In this document: positions 1 to 7,586 of the stretch, in pieces
Numbering within the stretch: the first letter of the stretch is position 1
How the letters are laid out: every line of letters begins with the position of its first letter
Source: an uncultured Bacteroidales bacterium
GTDB lineage: Bacteria; Bacteroidota; Bacteroidia; Bacteroidales; Salinivirgaceae
DNA length: 64,000 nt
Direction: 5' to 3'
Assembly: GCA_937981765.1 (NCBI GenBank)
Contig: CALJOM010000004.1
Coordinates: forward strand, 1 to 64,000
Program-made: the position numbers and the translations under genes
The notes under the pieces: generated by a model
The model's database searches: none
Told to the model about the DNA's origin: nothing
The model's input: only the letters and a program-made list of their open reading frames with translations

Positions 1-12
1 TGCACTTAAAAT

Positions 13-1176
13 TTATTCGTTTATGGTTACTGTTGAAAGCATGCTACCGTAAATCTGATTAAGATGAACCAGTTGTTCATTCAACTTTTTCAATTCATCC
101 TTATAGATAGCACTTTGTTCAAGTCCATGTTCAAAATTTTCAACCATTTTGGCCCCCTTAACGGAAAGGTCCTCTATCAATTTGGTATGTTGTGAAATAT
201 TCAGTACATGAAGCTCATAAACAGCATTAATTGATGCCAGGTTTTTGTTTTGTGCTTCAACGTTAGCTAAATAACTGTCTGAGTAATTTTTCAAGTTTTG
301 ATTTGCAGCATTCATTTGATCAATCATCACCTGATATGTTTTTCTTAATTCATTCTCCGACATTTCTATAGATTGAACTAATCTCAGGCTAGCGTCGTTT
401 AAGCCACCGACCATTGCTCTAAGACCATCCTGTACCATATCAGCCGCTTGTTTAGCAGCCTTATTTAGTACTTCTGAAGAGTTATTGTAAGCGTTGCTTA
501 AATTGGAAATAGAGTCTTTAATGGTCTCTGAAGACTTATCACACGCAACTGCAAAATTACCAACAGATATAGCAGCTGAGCTAATATTTTTCGAAAAATC
601 TCCGGTAGCTTCGATGGTTTGCTCAAGATGCGTAAACTTATTGGCTAGATCGCCAACCTTATGTATGCCTTCTCCCAGTTTTTGAAACACCTCAGGGCTA
701 AGGTCTGCTTGCGCAAGAATAGTGTCAAGTTTTTCAATCGCTTTCAGGCCTTGGATACCCGTTCCGAAATTACTGTTAAATTCTGCAACCTCCATAGTCC
801 CGGAACCACCTTGTGGATAGATAACTCGTTCTTGTCCACTGACAATATTAGAAACATCAATTAATCGGTCATCATGGGATGCAGTCCTACGTGATCTTCC
901 TCTATCTTCGCGTTCAACAGGCTCAAAGTCATCAGTCATTCCTGCCAATTCCGGATACACCAGCGTCCAGTCTACCTCTTCGTGAAGGGGTTCAAAAGCT
1001 GATAGGAAAAATATTAACACCTCTGTTGACATTCCAAGGGTAAGCATAATACCGGAACCCGGCCAGTGCTGAATTTTAAATAATGCACCCAGAAGTACGA
1101 CTGAGGCTCCCCAACCGTACACAAATTTCATTACATTTTTATAGGCTTTACTCTCAACAAATTCTGATAAAGACAT
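13..1176 (-). CDS. gldL: Type IX secretion / gliding motility protein GldL (PorL)
   Basis: Inner-membrane motor component of the type IX secretion system; in characterised Bacteroidota GldL pairs with GldM and uses the proton gradient to drive secretion and gliding. The N-terminus shows the family hallmark: two hydrophobic helices at about residues 16-36 and 42-62, with FKIQHWPGSG between them and a Glu (in STEVLIFF) in the second. The remainder, about residues 70-387, is a long cytoplasmic region with a predicted helical, coiled-coil-like second half rich in Asn, Ala and Glu. At 387 residues it is longer than flavobacterial GldL (a little over 200) and nearer to the PorL type. It follows gldK after 19 bases on the minus strand, so the two are surely cotranscribed; gldM and gldN would be expected just beyond the left edge. 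Assignment is firm; the role of the long tail is not known from sequence. Confidence 0.93.
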   Translation of the reverse strand: MSLSEFVESKAYKNVMKFVYGWGASVVLLGALFKIQHWPGSGIMLTLGMSTEVLIFFLSAFEPLHEEVDWTLVYPELAGMTDDFEPVEREDRGRSRRTASHDDRLIDVSNIVSGQERVIYPQGGSGTMEVAEFNSNFGTGIQGLKAIEKLDTILAQADLSPEVFQKLGEGIHKVGDLANKFTHLEQTIEATGDFSKNISSAAISVGNFAVACDKSSETIKDSISNLSNAYNNSSEVLNKAAKQAADMVQDGLRAMVGGLNDASLRLVQSIEMSENELRKTYQVMIDQMNAANQNLKNYSDSYLANVEAQNKNLASINAVYELHVLNISQHTKLIEDLSVKGAKMVENFEHGLEQSAIYKDELKKLNEQLVHLNQIYGSMLSTVTINE

Positions 1177-1195
1177 AAGACTGCAATAATATAGG

Positions 1196-2668
1196 TTAAT
1201 ATACAGAAGATTTTGATTTAATCGCCGGTGCAGCTCCCATATGGGCTCTTACGCACCTGAAACCGATATATGATTTGGCTGTGTCCTGATATTCAAATGT
1301 ACGCGTTCCGTTTTGCAGGAAAAATGCGATGTCTTTCCAAGAGCCTCCTCTAACTACTTTACGTTTGAGAACAGGAGGATCTTCGCGTTTTGCATTATAT
1401 TCATAAGATGGGTTCATATCATGGGTGTATGAATATGCGGATTCATCGAAAGCATCGCGTGTCCACTCAGCAACATTCCCAGCCATATCATACAGACCAA
1501 AATCATTCGGTGCGAAGGTTCTTACTCTGGTAGTATAGAAACCTCCATCTTTAGTATAATCGCCACGGCCTCCTTTAAAATTAGCCAGATAACAACCATT
1601 CATCTCTCTTGGATAATAACCACCCCATGGATACATCATCTGTTTTAATCCACCACGAGCTGCGTATTCCCATTCTGCTTCCGTAGGTAGTTTGTAATCT
1701 TGTACTGTAAACATGTTTCGTGAAACTAACCAACTGTTCATTAGGTTTGTTCGCCAAATACAGAAAGCCGTTGCTTGCATCCAAGTAACGCCAACAACAG
1801 GGTATTCGTCAAAATTGGGATTTGAGAAATAGGCTATTGACTGAGGTTCATTATATGAATATGAGAAATCGCCAACCCAAACTAATGTGTCGGGATAAAC
1901 CAATATTCTATTACGTAATATAAATGATTTTCGGTTTACATAACGTTCCTCAACAGCCTTTGAATTATATACGTTTGTTTCAAGGTCTGCTTTATATTCA
2001 TCAGCTTCCAAAATTTCAGCACTGTAATTACGGCGTCTGACTTTTCCGTCTAATTGATATTTTCTGGCAGCCTGACGGAAATCTATCCAGGAATATTCGT
2101 AAACTAATTTCCTAGTATCGATTTCTTCGCGACCGATATAATTCGTAAAACGTTCTTCATTAGGATAAAACAATTTTTCTTTGACAACTTTAAAAGCATC
2201 ATAAGTTTCTGGATCTTCCCCTTTCCAGGGAATAGCATAATCCCAGCGGAGTGGTAGATCTTCTTCCTTAATGAAGAAGGGATCTTCACGTAAATCTTGC
2301 TGATTTTTATTGAATACCATACGCGTTTGCTCGATGTCCATATTACCTCGGGTAGCAATTTCAAGGCGTGCTATAGAGTCGCGCACCCAGTATACAAACT
2401 GACGATACTCATTATTGGTAATTTCTGTATCATCCATCCAGAAAGCAGCCACAGATACGGTTTTTGCCTCCGCATTCAGCGACCACGGTATATCTTCATC
2501 GCCAGCTCCAGCAACAAAACTCCCCTGCGGAACCAAAACCATTCCGTATGGATCGTTCGAGTATACTGGGGCCCGGTCCTGAACTCCAATTAGTTCACCT
2601 GTATCAGTCCTTCCACATCCGATAATCAGAAGTGAAGTCAATGCCATTAGATAAATCGAGGTTCTCAT
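1196..2668 (-). CDS. gldK: Type IX secretion lipoprotein GldK (PorK), sulfatase-modifying-factor fold
   Basis: Outer-membrane-associated lipoprotein that, with GldN/PorN, forms the periplasmic ring of the type IX secretion system. A lipoprotein signal peptide ends in LLIIGC, predicting lipidation at Cys18. The rest is an FGE-sulfatase (formylglycine-generating enzyme-like) domain: early MVLVPQGSF and DDTEITNNEYRQF, then PVVGVTWMQATAFC, LPTEAEWEYAARGG, DMAGNVAEWT and a final VRGGSW/GFRCVR. These are the standard landmarks of the fold, used here structurally and not for sulfatase activation. A charged insertion of about 120 residues (roughly 105-235) separates the first and second motifs, as in other GldK proteins. 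It sits 30 bases after porP and 19 bases before gldL, in the order porP-gldK-gldL known from Porphyromonas and many others. Confidence 0.93.
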   Translation of the reverse strand: MRTSIYLMALTSLLIIGCGRTDTGELIGVQDRAPVYSNDPYGMVLVPQGSFVAGAGDEDIPWSLNAEAKTVSVAAFWMDDTEITNNEYRQFVYWVRDSIARLEIATRGNMDIEQTRMVFNKNQQDLREDPFFIKEEDLPLRWDYAIPWKGEDPETYDAFKVVKEKLFYPNEERFTNYIGREEIDTRKLVYEYSWIDFRQAARKYQLDGKVRRRNYSAEILEADEYKADLETNVYNSKAVEERYVNRKSFILRNRILVYPDTLVWVGDFSYSYNEPQSIAYFSNPNFDEYPVVGVTWMQATAFCIWRTNLMNSWLVSRNMFTVQDYKLPTEAEWEYAARGGLKQMMYPWGGYYPREMNGCYLANFKGGRGDYTKDGGFYTTRVRTFAPNDFGLYDMAGNVAEWTRDAFDESAYSYTHDMNPSYEYNAKREDPPVLKRKVVRGGSWKDIAFFLQNGTRTFEYQDTAKSYIGFRCVRAHMGAAPAIKSKSSVY

Positions 2669-2698
2669 ATCCCTGTTGTTTTTGTGGTTCTTTACTGT

Positions 2699-3667
2699 TT
2701 ACAAAAAGCGGATGCTTCTATAGTTATTGTGTTCTTTTTCAATGCTTAGTTTAAATACGTACCGTAAAAATATCTCTACCGAACCGTCGTCAAATTTAGC
2801 AATTTTTGATGTCGTCACATCATAAGAGAGTCCAAAATTTAATCCCTCTATGATTTCAGTTCCTACAAAAGTAATAATTGCGTCGGTAGTTCGGTAACCT
2901 ATGCCAGTCCAAATTCTATTGTGGTAACGTAATGTGGTATTAAGACTTAATTGGGTGTTTCTACCGGTTGTTGTTAACGCAATTGCCGGTTGCAATTCAA
3001 ACCGCGGGTCAGCTAACTGGTAATTGTAGCCTCCTAAAACATGTAGATGACGAGCCAAGAATGAGTATGCTGAAATACCAGTGGTTTCAGACTTGCTCTC
3101 AAGTGAAGATTGAAAAAGATTGTTGATCGACACCCCCATAAAAACATTAGGTCCCTTATAAAATGTGCCTAAATTCAAATCCATGGCTATTCTTCCTTTT
3201 GATGATTCATTAGGGATATAGCTATCTGTAGACGAACCGGTCTGAGAACCAAAATCGTATATTGGGAAATCCCATTTTGCATTGAGGGTCTGACTGAAAA
3301 AAGAAACTCCAAATCCCAATCCTAATTTCCCTATGCTTATGGAACGGAGAAGTGCGTAAGATATTGTTGAATTTATATCGTTGTTAAATCCAACCTTGTC
3401 GTTAAAAAGTGATAATCCCAATCCATGTTCTAATCCAAAGAGTTTAATTGGGGTGTGAATGTCAAATTTTTGAGTTGTGGGCGCACCGTCAAACCCAAGC
3501 CATTGGTTTCTTGCCAGGACGTTAACACAAATCCCATCCTGAGATCCAGCATAACCCGGATTAACGGTCATCTGATCATAAACAAAAAACGAAGATTGCG
3601 GCCACTGTTGACTAGTTCCGACAGCAGTTTGAATAATAAGGACCATTATTATTATCAGCCGTTTCAT
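2699..3667 (-). CDS. porP: PorP/SprF family type IX secretion outer-membrane protein
   Basis: Outer-membrane barrel of the PorP/SprF family (322 residues). A signal peptide (MKRLIIIMVLIIQTAVG, cleavage near SQQ) is followed by the family opening FFVYDQMTVNPGYAGSQDG and NQWLGFDGAPTTQ; alternating hydrophobic strands and an aromatic-rich C-terminal region complete a barrel. PorP is part of the secretion apparatus encoded upstream of porK, while SprF-type relatives handle individual substrates such as SprB. The position immediately before gldK and gldL favours the core PorP role. A 127-base gap separates it from the upstream arginase-fold gene and holds a possible promoter, so porP-gldK-gldL may be transcribed on their own. 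Confidence 0.9.
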   Translation of the reverse strand: MKRLIIIMVLIIQTAVGTSQQWPQSSFFVYDQMTVNPGYAGSQDGICVNVLARNQWLGFDGAPTTQKFDIHTPIKLFGLEHGLGLSLFNDKVGFNNDINSTISYALLRSISIGKLGLGFGVSFFSQTLNAKWDFPIYDFGSQTGSSTDSYIPNESSKGRIAMDLNLGTFYKGPNVFMGVSINNLFQSSLESKSETTGISAYSFLARHLHVLGGYNYQLADPRFELQPAIALTTTGRNTQLSLNTTLRYHNRIWTGIGYRTTDAIITFVGTEIIEGLNFGLSYDVTTSKIAKFDDGSVEIFLRYVFKLSIEKEHNNYRSIRFL

Positions 3668-3730
3668 TCGTTATTATTGCTTCAACTCAAAATTTTGAAC
3701 AGTAAAGTAAATAAAAAAATCCAATCCCTG

Positions 3731-3738
3731 CAAATTTA
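3731..3738 (-). promoter_or_regulatory. Possible -7 promoter element upstream of porP
   Basis: On the minus strand this reads TAAATTTG, matching the Bacteroidota -7 consensus TAnnTTTG, about 64 bases before the porP start. I see no good TTTG at the -33 distance, so support rests on one element and on the unusually wide gap in front of porP. Confidence 0.4.
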
Positions 3739-3794
3739 TTTTTATCTCTAAAAAATCTAATCGTGTTTTTTTGCAAATATTGTGCGAAAAATTT

Positions 3795-4931
3795 TTATTT
3801 TCCAAAAATCGACAAATAATTAAATATTTTATCGGAAATTTGATCGTGTGTTAAATCCTCATATTCGGTTTTTGAAATGGGGAGAAATTTGTTAGCTTTT
3901 TTGACTGTGTTTTCGATCTTTAACCAGAGTCTTCCGGTTCTCATGCTTTTATATATCACAAAGGTTTTTTGTAAATAGTTGCTGTTTACATAAGATAGTT
4001 TAAATAGGTTTTCGTTCTTGTCCGTTGGTATAGGATCGTTAATACGGGAATAATATCCGTCAAAAAAGTGCCAGAGAATTTGGGCTATTAAGGTTGAGCT
4101 TCGAGCGGTTGGGTCGTTTTTTGAGCTGTAATTAAATACACCGAAAAGCCTAGATGTGTTTGATTGTCCGGCGAACCATGCCAATTGACATATTTCCTCA
4201 GCATAAAAACCGTTGGGCATAGAAAGGTTGTTAGCAGGATAGTCAGAGGTGCGTACAGCATCCATGTCTATGGTGGTAAATGTGCTGTCTCGAAATAGTG
4301 GTTCAGTGTCGAAGATGTTGTGTCGCAACAAGCCTAATCGATATTTGGACTGAAGAGTGGCTTTCAACTGCTTGAAATCTGGCTCTCTACAATAATATCC
4401 TTGGGTTCCCAAAAATGTGCGTTCATAAATTAGTGGGAATTCTTGACTAACGTATGAAAATAGTGAATTGGCCGTTAATTGGTCCGAAGGATTATTATCG
4501 ATTTTAAAATCGATATGTGTATGTTTTATTTTACTTTTCCTAAATTGAATGGCATTGTAAAGCCCACAGATCAGTTCTTCCCCTCCACCAAAAACGACAG
4601 GGATTAGATTGTTTTTCATTAAAATTAACACCACCTCCGATAGTGCAAAAATTGTATCACGTGCTGTGGTACCATTTTTAATATCACCAAAATCGAGTAT
4701 GGGATATCTGTGTCTGAATGTTAAGGTGGTAAGAGATTGTCTAATTTGAAAGGGAGTTTCTGAATGAGAATCGAAAGGTAAACGCTCAAATCTTTCGTCT
4801 GAAATACCAATTAAAGCCAACTTGGCCCCCTTCGGAAGATTATGGGGGCATTCCCATTGTTTCTTAAATGGGCAATTTGTCGGAATTTCGTAGGGTTTTG
4901 GAGGTTGTGTGTAATATTTTAAGGATTCCAT
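3795..4931 (-). CDS. Arginase/formimidoylglutamase-fold protein lacking both histidine metal ligands
   Basis: A 378-residue protein of the ureohydrolase (arginase, agmatinase, formimidoylglutamase) superfamily. The three metal-binding blocks are recognisable but altered. The GGxH block reads FGGGEE, so the His is replaced by Glu. The DAHxD block reads DFKID, so the His is replaced by Lys while both Asp remain. The SxDxD block is intact as TIDMDAVRTSDYP. Active enzymes use those two His together with the Asp residues to hold the Mn(II) pair, so hydrolysis of a guanidino group is doubtful. The N-terminal 40 residues (PKPYEIPTNCPF) are unlike classical arginases. It starts 3 bases after topA and precedes porP, so it probably shares the topA transcript. 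Databases often name such proteins formimidoylglutamase; I would not assign that activity. A structural or regulatory role near the secretion genes is a guess. Confidence 0.75.
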   Translation of the reverse strand: MESLKYYTQPPKPYEIPTNCPFKKQWECPHNLPKGAKLALIGISDERFERLPFDSHSETPFQIRQSLTTLTFRHRYPILDFGDIKNGTTARDTIFALSEVVLILMKNNLIPVVFGGGEELICGLYNAIQFRKSKIKHTHIDFKIDNNPSDQLTANSLFSYVSQEFPLIYERTFLGTQGYYCREPDFKQLKATLQSKYRLGLLRHNIFDTEPLFRDSTFTTIDMDAVRTSDYPANNLSMPNGFYAEEICQLAWFAGQSNTSRLFGVFNYSSKNDPTARSSTLIAQILWHFFDGYYSRINDPIPTDKNENLFKLSYVNSNYLQKTFVIYKSMRTGRLWLKIENTVKKANKFLPISKTEYEDLTHDQISDKIFNYLSIFGK

Positions 4932-4934
4932 TGC

Positions 4935-7274
4935 CTACTTTTTAGCCGATTTTTTCTTTGAAGCTTTACTGTCCTGAGATTTTTCAGCATTTTGATTTAT
5001 AATTTCCAGACACTGCTCAAGAGTTAAGTCTTGAGGATTCAAATTTTTAGGAATCCGATAGTTTTTTTCATTGTAACTGATATATGGACCAAATCGTCCT
5101 TTAGAGATAAATAACCCTGGCTTTTGTTCAAACTGCTTAATAATTTTGCTGGCTTCACTTTCTCTCTTTTGAGTGATTATCTTTATAGCCTGTTCGCATG
5201 TAATCTCCTCTAAACTCAAATCTTTGGGAATGCTGTAATATTTTCCTTTATGCTTTAAAAATGGACCAAACCTCCCGGTTCCATAGGTTATGGGGTCATT
5301 TTCATAGGTCCCAATGGGGTTAGGAGTATCGAACAACTTTAAGGCTTGTTCCAGTGTGATACTCTCGATAGAAAGGTGTTGTGGGAGTGAGGCGAAGGCC
5401 GGCTTGTCTTTATCTTTTGCTTCTCCGATTTGAACCATTGGTCCAAAACGGCCAATTTTAACCGAAACTTTTTTCCCGCTTTTGGGGTCAATTCCAAGAA
5501 CTCGTTCTCCAATCCGCTGAGGTTCCTTGGATTTTTCGGCTGAAATAACCGTTGGATGAAACGTTTGATAGAAGCTTTTAACAATGTCAACCCAATTAAC
5601 CAATCCCTGAGCTATTTCATCGAATTTTTTTTCCATATCAGCGGTAAACCCGTAATCCAAAATTTCGGGGAACTTGCTGATTAAAAAATCGTTGACTACA
5701 GTGCCAATATCGGTCGGGAAAAGCTTCGCCTTTTCATTACCGTAAGACTCATTTTGTGTAGATTTTGAAATATTGTTGTTTTCTAGTCTGATGGCTTTAA
5801 TGTTCCTGACTTGCCCTGGCCGGTCTTCCTTAACAACATATTTACGTTGAATTATGGTGGATATAGTAGGTGCATAGGTAGATGGCCTTCCAATACCGAG
5901 CTCCTCTAATTTTTTTACGAGAGATGCTTCGGTGTAACGGGGGGGATATTGGGTGAAGCGTTCCAAAGCCTCTATACTCTTGGCTCTAAGTTTTTGACCA
6001 ATGCTTATGGGAGGCAATAATTTCGCTTCCGTTTGAGTTGTTTCATCATCGTCGGAAGATTCAGTATATAGCTTAAGAAATCCGTCGAATTTAACTATTT
6101 CGGCGGAAGAAATAAACTTATAATCCTTTTTGTATGGTGCAGGAATGGTTATTGAGGTTTTTTCAAGCAAAGCATCGCTCATTTGGGAAGCTATAGTGCG
6201 TTTCCAAATTAGTTCATACAGTTTCTGATCGGCAGCGCTTCCCGAAATTTTTGGCTTATCGAGGTATGTTGGGCGAATGGCTTCGTGTGCCTCCTGAGCT
6301 CCTTTGATTTTGGTTTGGTATTGGCGAGGGTTGGAATATTCTGCTCCAAAGGTTTTAATAATTTGATCTTTAGCGCTCTGAATAGCTTCCTGAGAGAGGT
6401 TGGTAGAGTCTGTACGCATGTAGGTTATGTAACCATTTTCATAAAGTCGTTGGGCAATTGTCATTGTCTGTGCAACTGAAAATCCGAATTTCCGCGAAGC
6501 TTCTTGTTGAAGTGTGGAGGTTGTGAAAGGGGGGGCAGGAGATTTTCTCCCAGGTTTAGTTTGAATTTCACTAACGGTAAAAAAATAATCTGAGCAGCTA
6601 GTTAACAATTCTTCTGCTTCCTTTTCACTTATACGTTTATTGAGTTCAGCCTCAAGTATATGTTCTTTATTGCCAATATCGAAAGTGAACAAACCTGTTA
6701 CCTTGTAGGATGACTCTGGTTTAAAGTTTTGGATTTCCCGCTCTCGCTCAACAATCAGGCGCACTGCAACGGACTGAACACGTCCGGCAGATAACGCTGG
6801 TTTGATTTTTTTCCATAACAAGGGTGATATTTCGAATCCAACCAACCGATCGAGCACCCTGCGCGCCTGCTGAGCATTTACCAGGTTTAAATCGATCTGT
6901 CGTGGATTTTTTATGGCATTGGTTATGGCTTTAGAGGTAATTTCGTGAAAAACAATACGTTTTGTGGAGCTTGGATCTAGGTTGAGAACCTCCGCCAGAT
7001 GCCATGCAATAGCTTCTCCCTCTCGATCTTCATCGGAAGCAAGATAAACTGTCTCACTTTTTTTGACACTCTCTTTTAATTCGCTTACTATCTTTTTTTT
7101 ATCAGGATCTACTTCGTAAGTGGGTGTAAAATTGTTGTTAATGTCGATACCAAGATTTTTCTTCGATAGGTCGCGTATGTGTCCGTAGCTTGATTTTACC
7201 ACATATTCTGACCCCAAGAATTTTTCGATTGTTTTAGCTTTAGCAGGAGATTCTACGATAACCAATTTTTTCAT
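4935..7274 (-). CDS. topA: DNA topoisomerase I
   Basis: Type IA topoisomerase that relaxes negative supercoils by cutting one strand through a tyrosyl-DNA bond. The protein opens with MKKLVIVESPAKAKTIEKFLG, the start of the Toprim domain, whose acidic residues lie in SDEDREGEAIAWHL. The catalytic Tyr is in GYITYMRTDSTNLS. After the core come three repeats containing GRFGP (Toprim_Crpt type) in place of the zinc ribbons of E. coli TopA, then a Lys-rich tail, as is usual in Bacteroidota. The open frame extends 21 codons upstream to an ATG at 7337, but the conserved N-terminus begins at 7274, which I take as the start (779 residues). The arginase-fold gene follows after 3 bases. Confidence 0.95.
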   Translation of the reverse strand: MKKLVIVESPAKAKTIEKFLGSEYVVKSSYGHIRDLSKKNLGIDINNNFTPTYEVDPDKKKIVSELKESVKKSETVYLASDEDREGEAIAWHLAEVLNLDPSSTKRIVFHEITSKAITNAIKNPRQIDLNLVNAQQARRVLDRLVGFEISPLLWKKIKPALSAGRVQSVAVRLIVEREREIQNFKPESSYKVTGLFTFDIGNKEHILEAELNKRISEKEAEELLTSCSDYFFTVSEIQTKPGRKSPAPPFTTSTLQQEASRKFGFSVAQTMTIAQRLYENGYITYMRTDSTNLSQEAIQSAKDQIIKTFGAEYSNPRQYQTKIKGAQEAHEAIRPTYLDKPKISGSAADQKLYELIWKRTIASQMSDALLEKTSITIPAPYKKDYKFISSAEIVKFDGFLKLYTESSDDDETTQTEAKLLPPISIGQKLRAKSIEALERFTQYPPRYTEASLVKKLEELGIGRPSTYAPTISTIIQRKYVVKEDRPGQVRNIKAIRLENNNISKSTQNESYGNEKAKLFPTDIGTVVNDFLISKFPEILDYGFTADMEKKFDEIAQGLVNWVDIVKSFYQTFHPTVISAEKSKEPQRIGERVLGIDPKSGKKVSVKIGRFGPMVQIGEAKDKDKPAFASLPQHLSIESITLEQALKLFDTPNPIGTYENDPITYGTGRFGPFLKHKGKYYSIPKDLSLEEITCEQAIKIITQKRESEASKIIKQFEQKPGLFISKGRFGPYISYNEKNYRIPKNLNPQDLTLEQCLEIINQNAEKSQDSKASKKKSAKK

Positions 7275-7379
7275 AATATTTGTTTTGTCCTTTAAGGATT
7301 CGGCCTTGGAGCTTGATGATCTACCCATTGTCTCCAAATAAATTTAAAGGTGTTAATAGCCTTTTAGTTAAAGAGCGTG

Positions 7380-7387
7380 CAAAGTTA
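7380..7387 (-). promoter_or_regulatory. Possible -7 promoter element for topA
   Basis: On the minus strand this reads TAACTTTG, a match to TAnnTTTG, about 105 bases before the topA start at 7274. No clear -33 TTTG is present. Confidence 0.4.
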
Positions 7388-7506
7388 ATGCAATCTAAAC
7401 GGATTATGAAACAGGTAAAAATTAATTTTCTATTAAACCAAAATTGTCAACCAGATTGCTTTGCCATCCAACGAATGAAATCAGCGCGTGAAGAAGTTAA
7501 AAAAAA

Positions 7507-7539
7507 CTTGGCGATTATCTTTAAATGAAAGTATCTTTG
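7507..7539 (+). promoter_or_regulatory. Likely promoter of the class A penicillin-binding protein gene
   Basis: CTTG at 7507-7510 (one mismatch to the -33 TTTG), a 21-base spacer and TATCTTTG at 7532-7539 fit the Bacteroidota promoter form. The start codon is 47 bases downstream. Confidence 0.5.
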
Positions 7540-7586
7540 CGGAGGTATAGTAGATAGTTTCGCACCATAATAATTATCAACCCACT

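Larger units (their letters stand above)
7275..7586. other. Divergent intergenic region between topA and the penicillin-binding protein
   Basis: About 310 bases with no credible gene. It carries a possible minus-strand -7 element for topA (7380-7387) and a plus-strand promoter for the penicillin-binding protein gene (7507-7539). A short plus-strand open frame (7280-7528) has no recognisable family and overlaps the topA leader, so I do not call it. Confidence 0.6.

Noticed and set aside
4935..7337. Upstream ATG of topA at 7337
   Set aside because: The 21 extra residues are Ser/Lys-rich and not family-like; the conserved N-terminus starts at 7274.
7280..7528. 82-residue plus-strand frame between topA and the penicillin-binding protein gene
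   Set aside because: Starts inside the topA leader, no family, and overlaps probable promoters.
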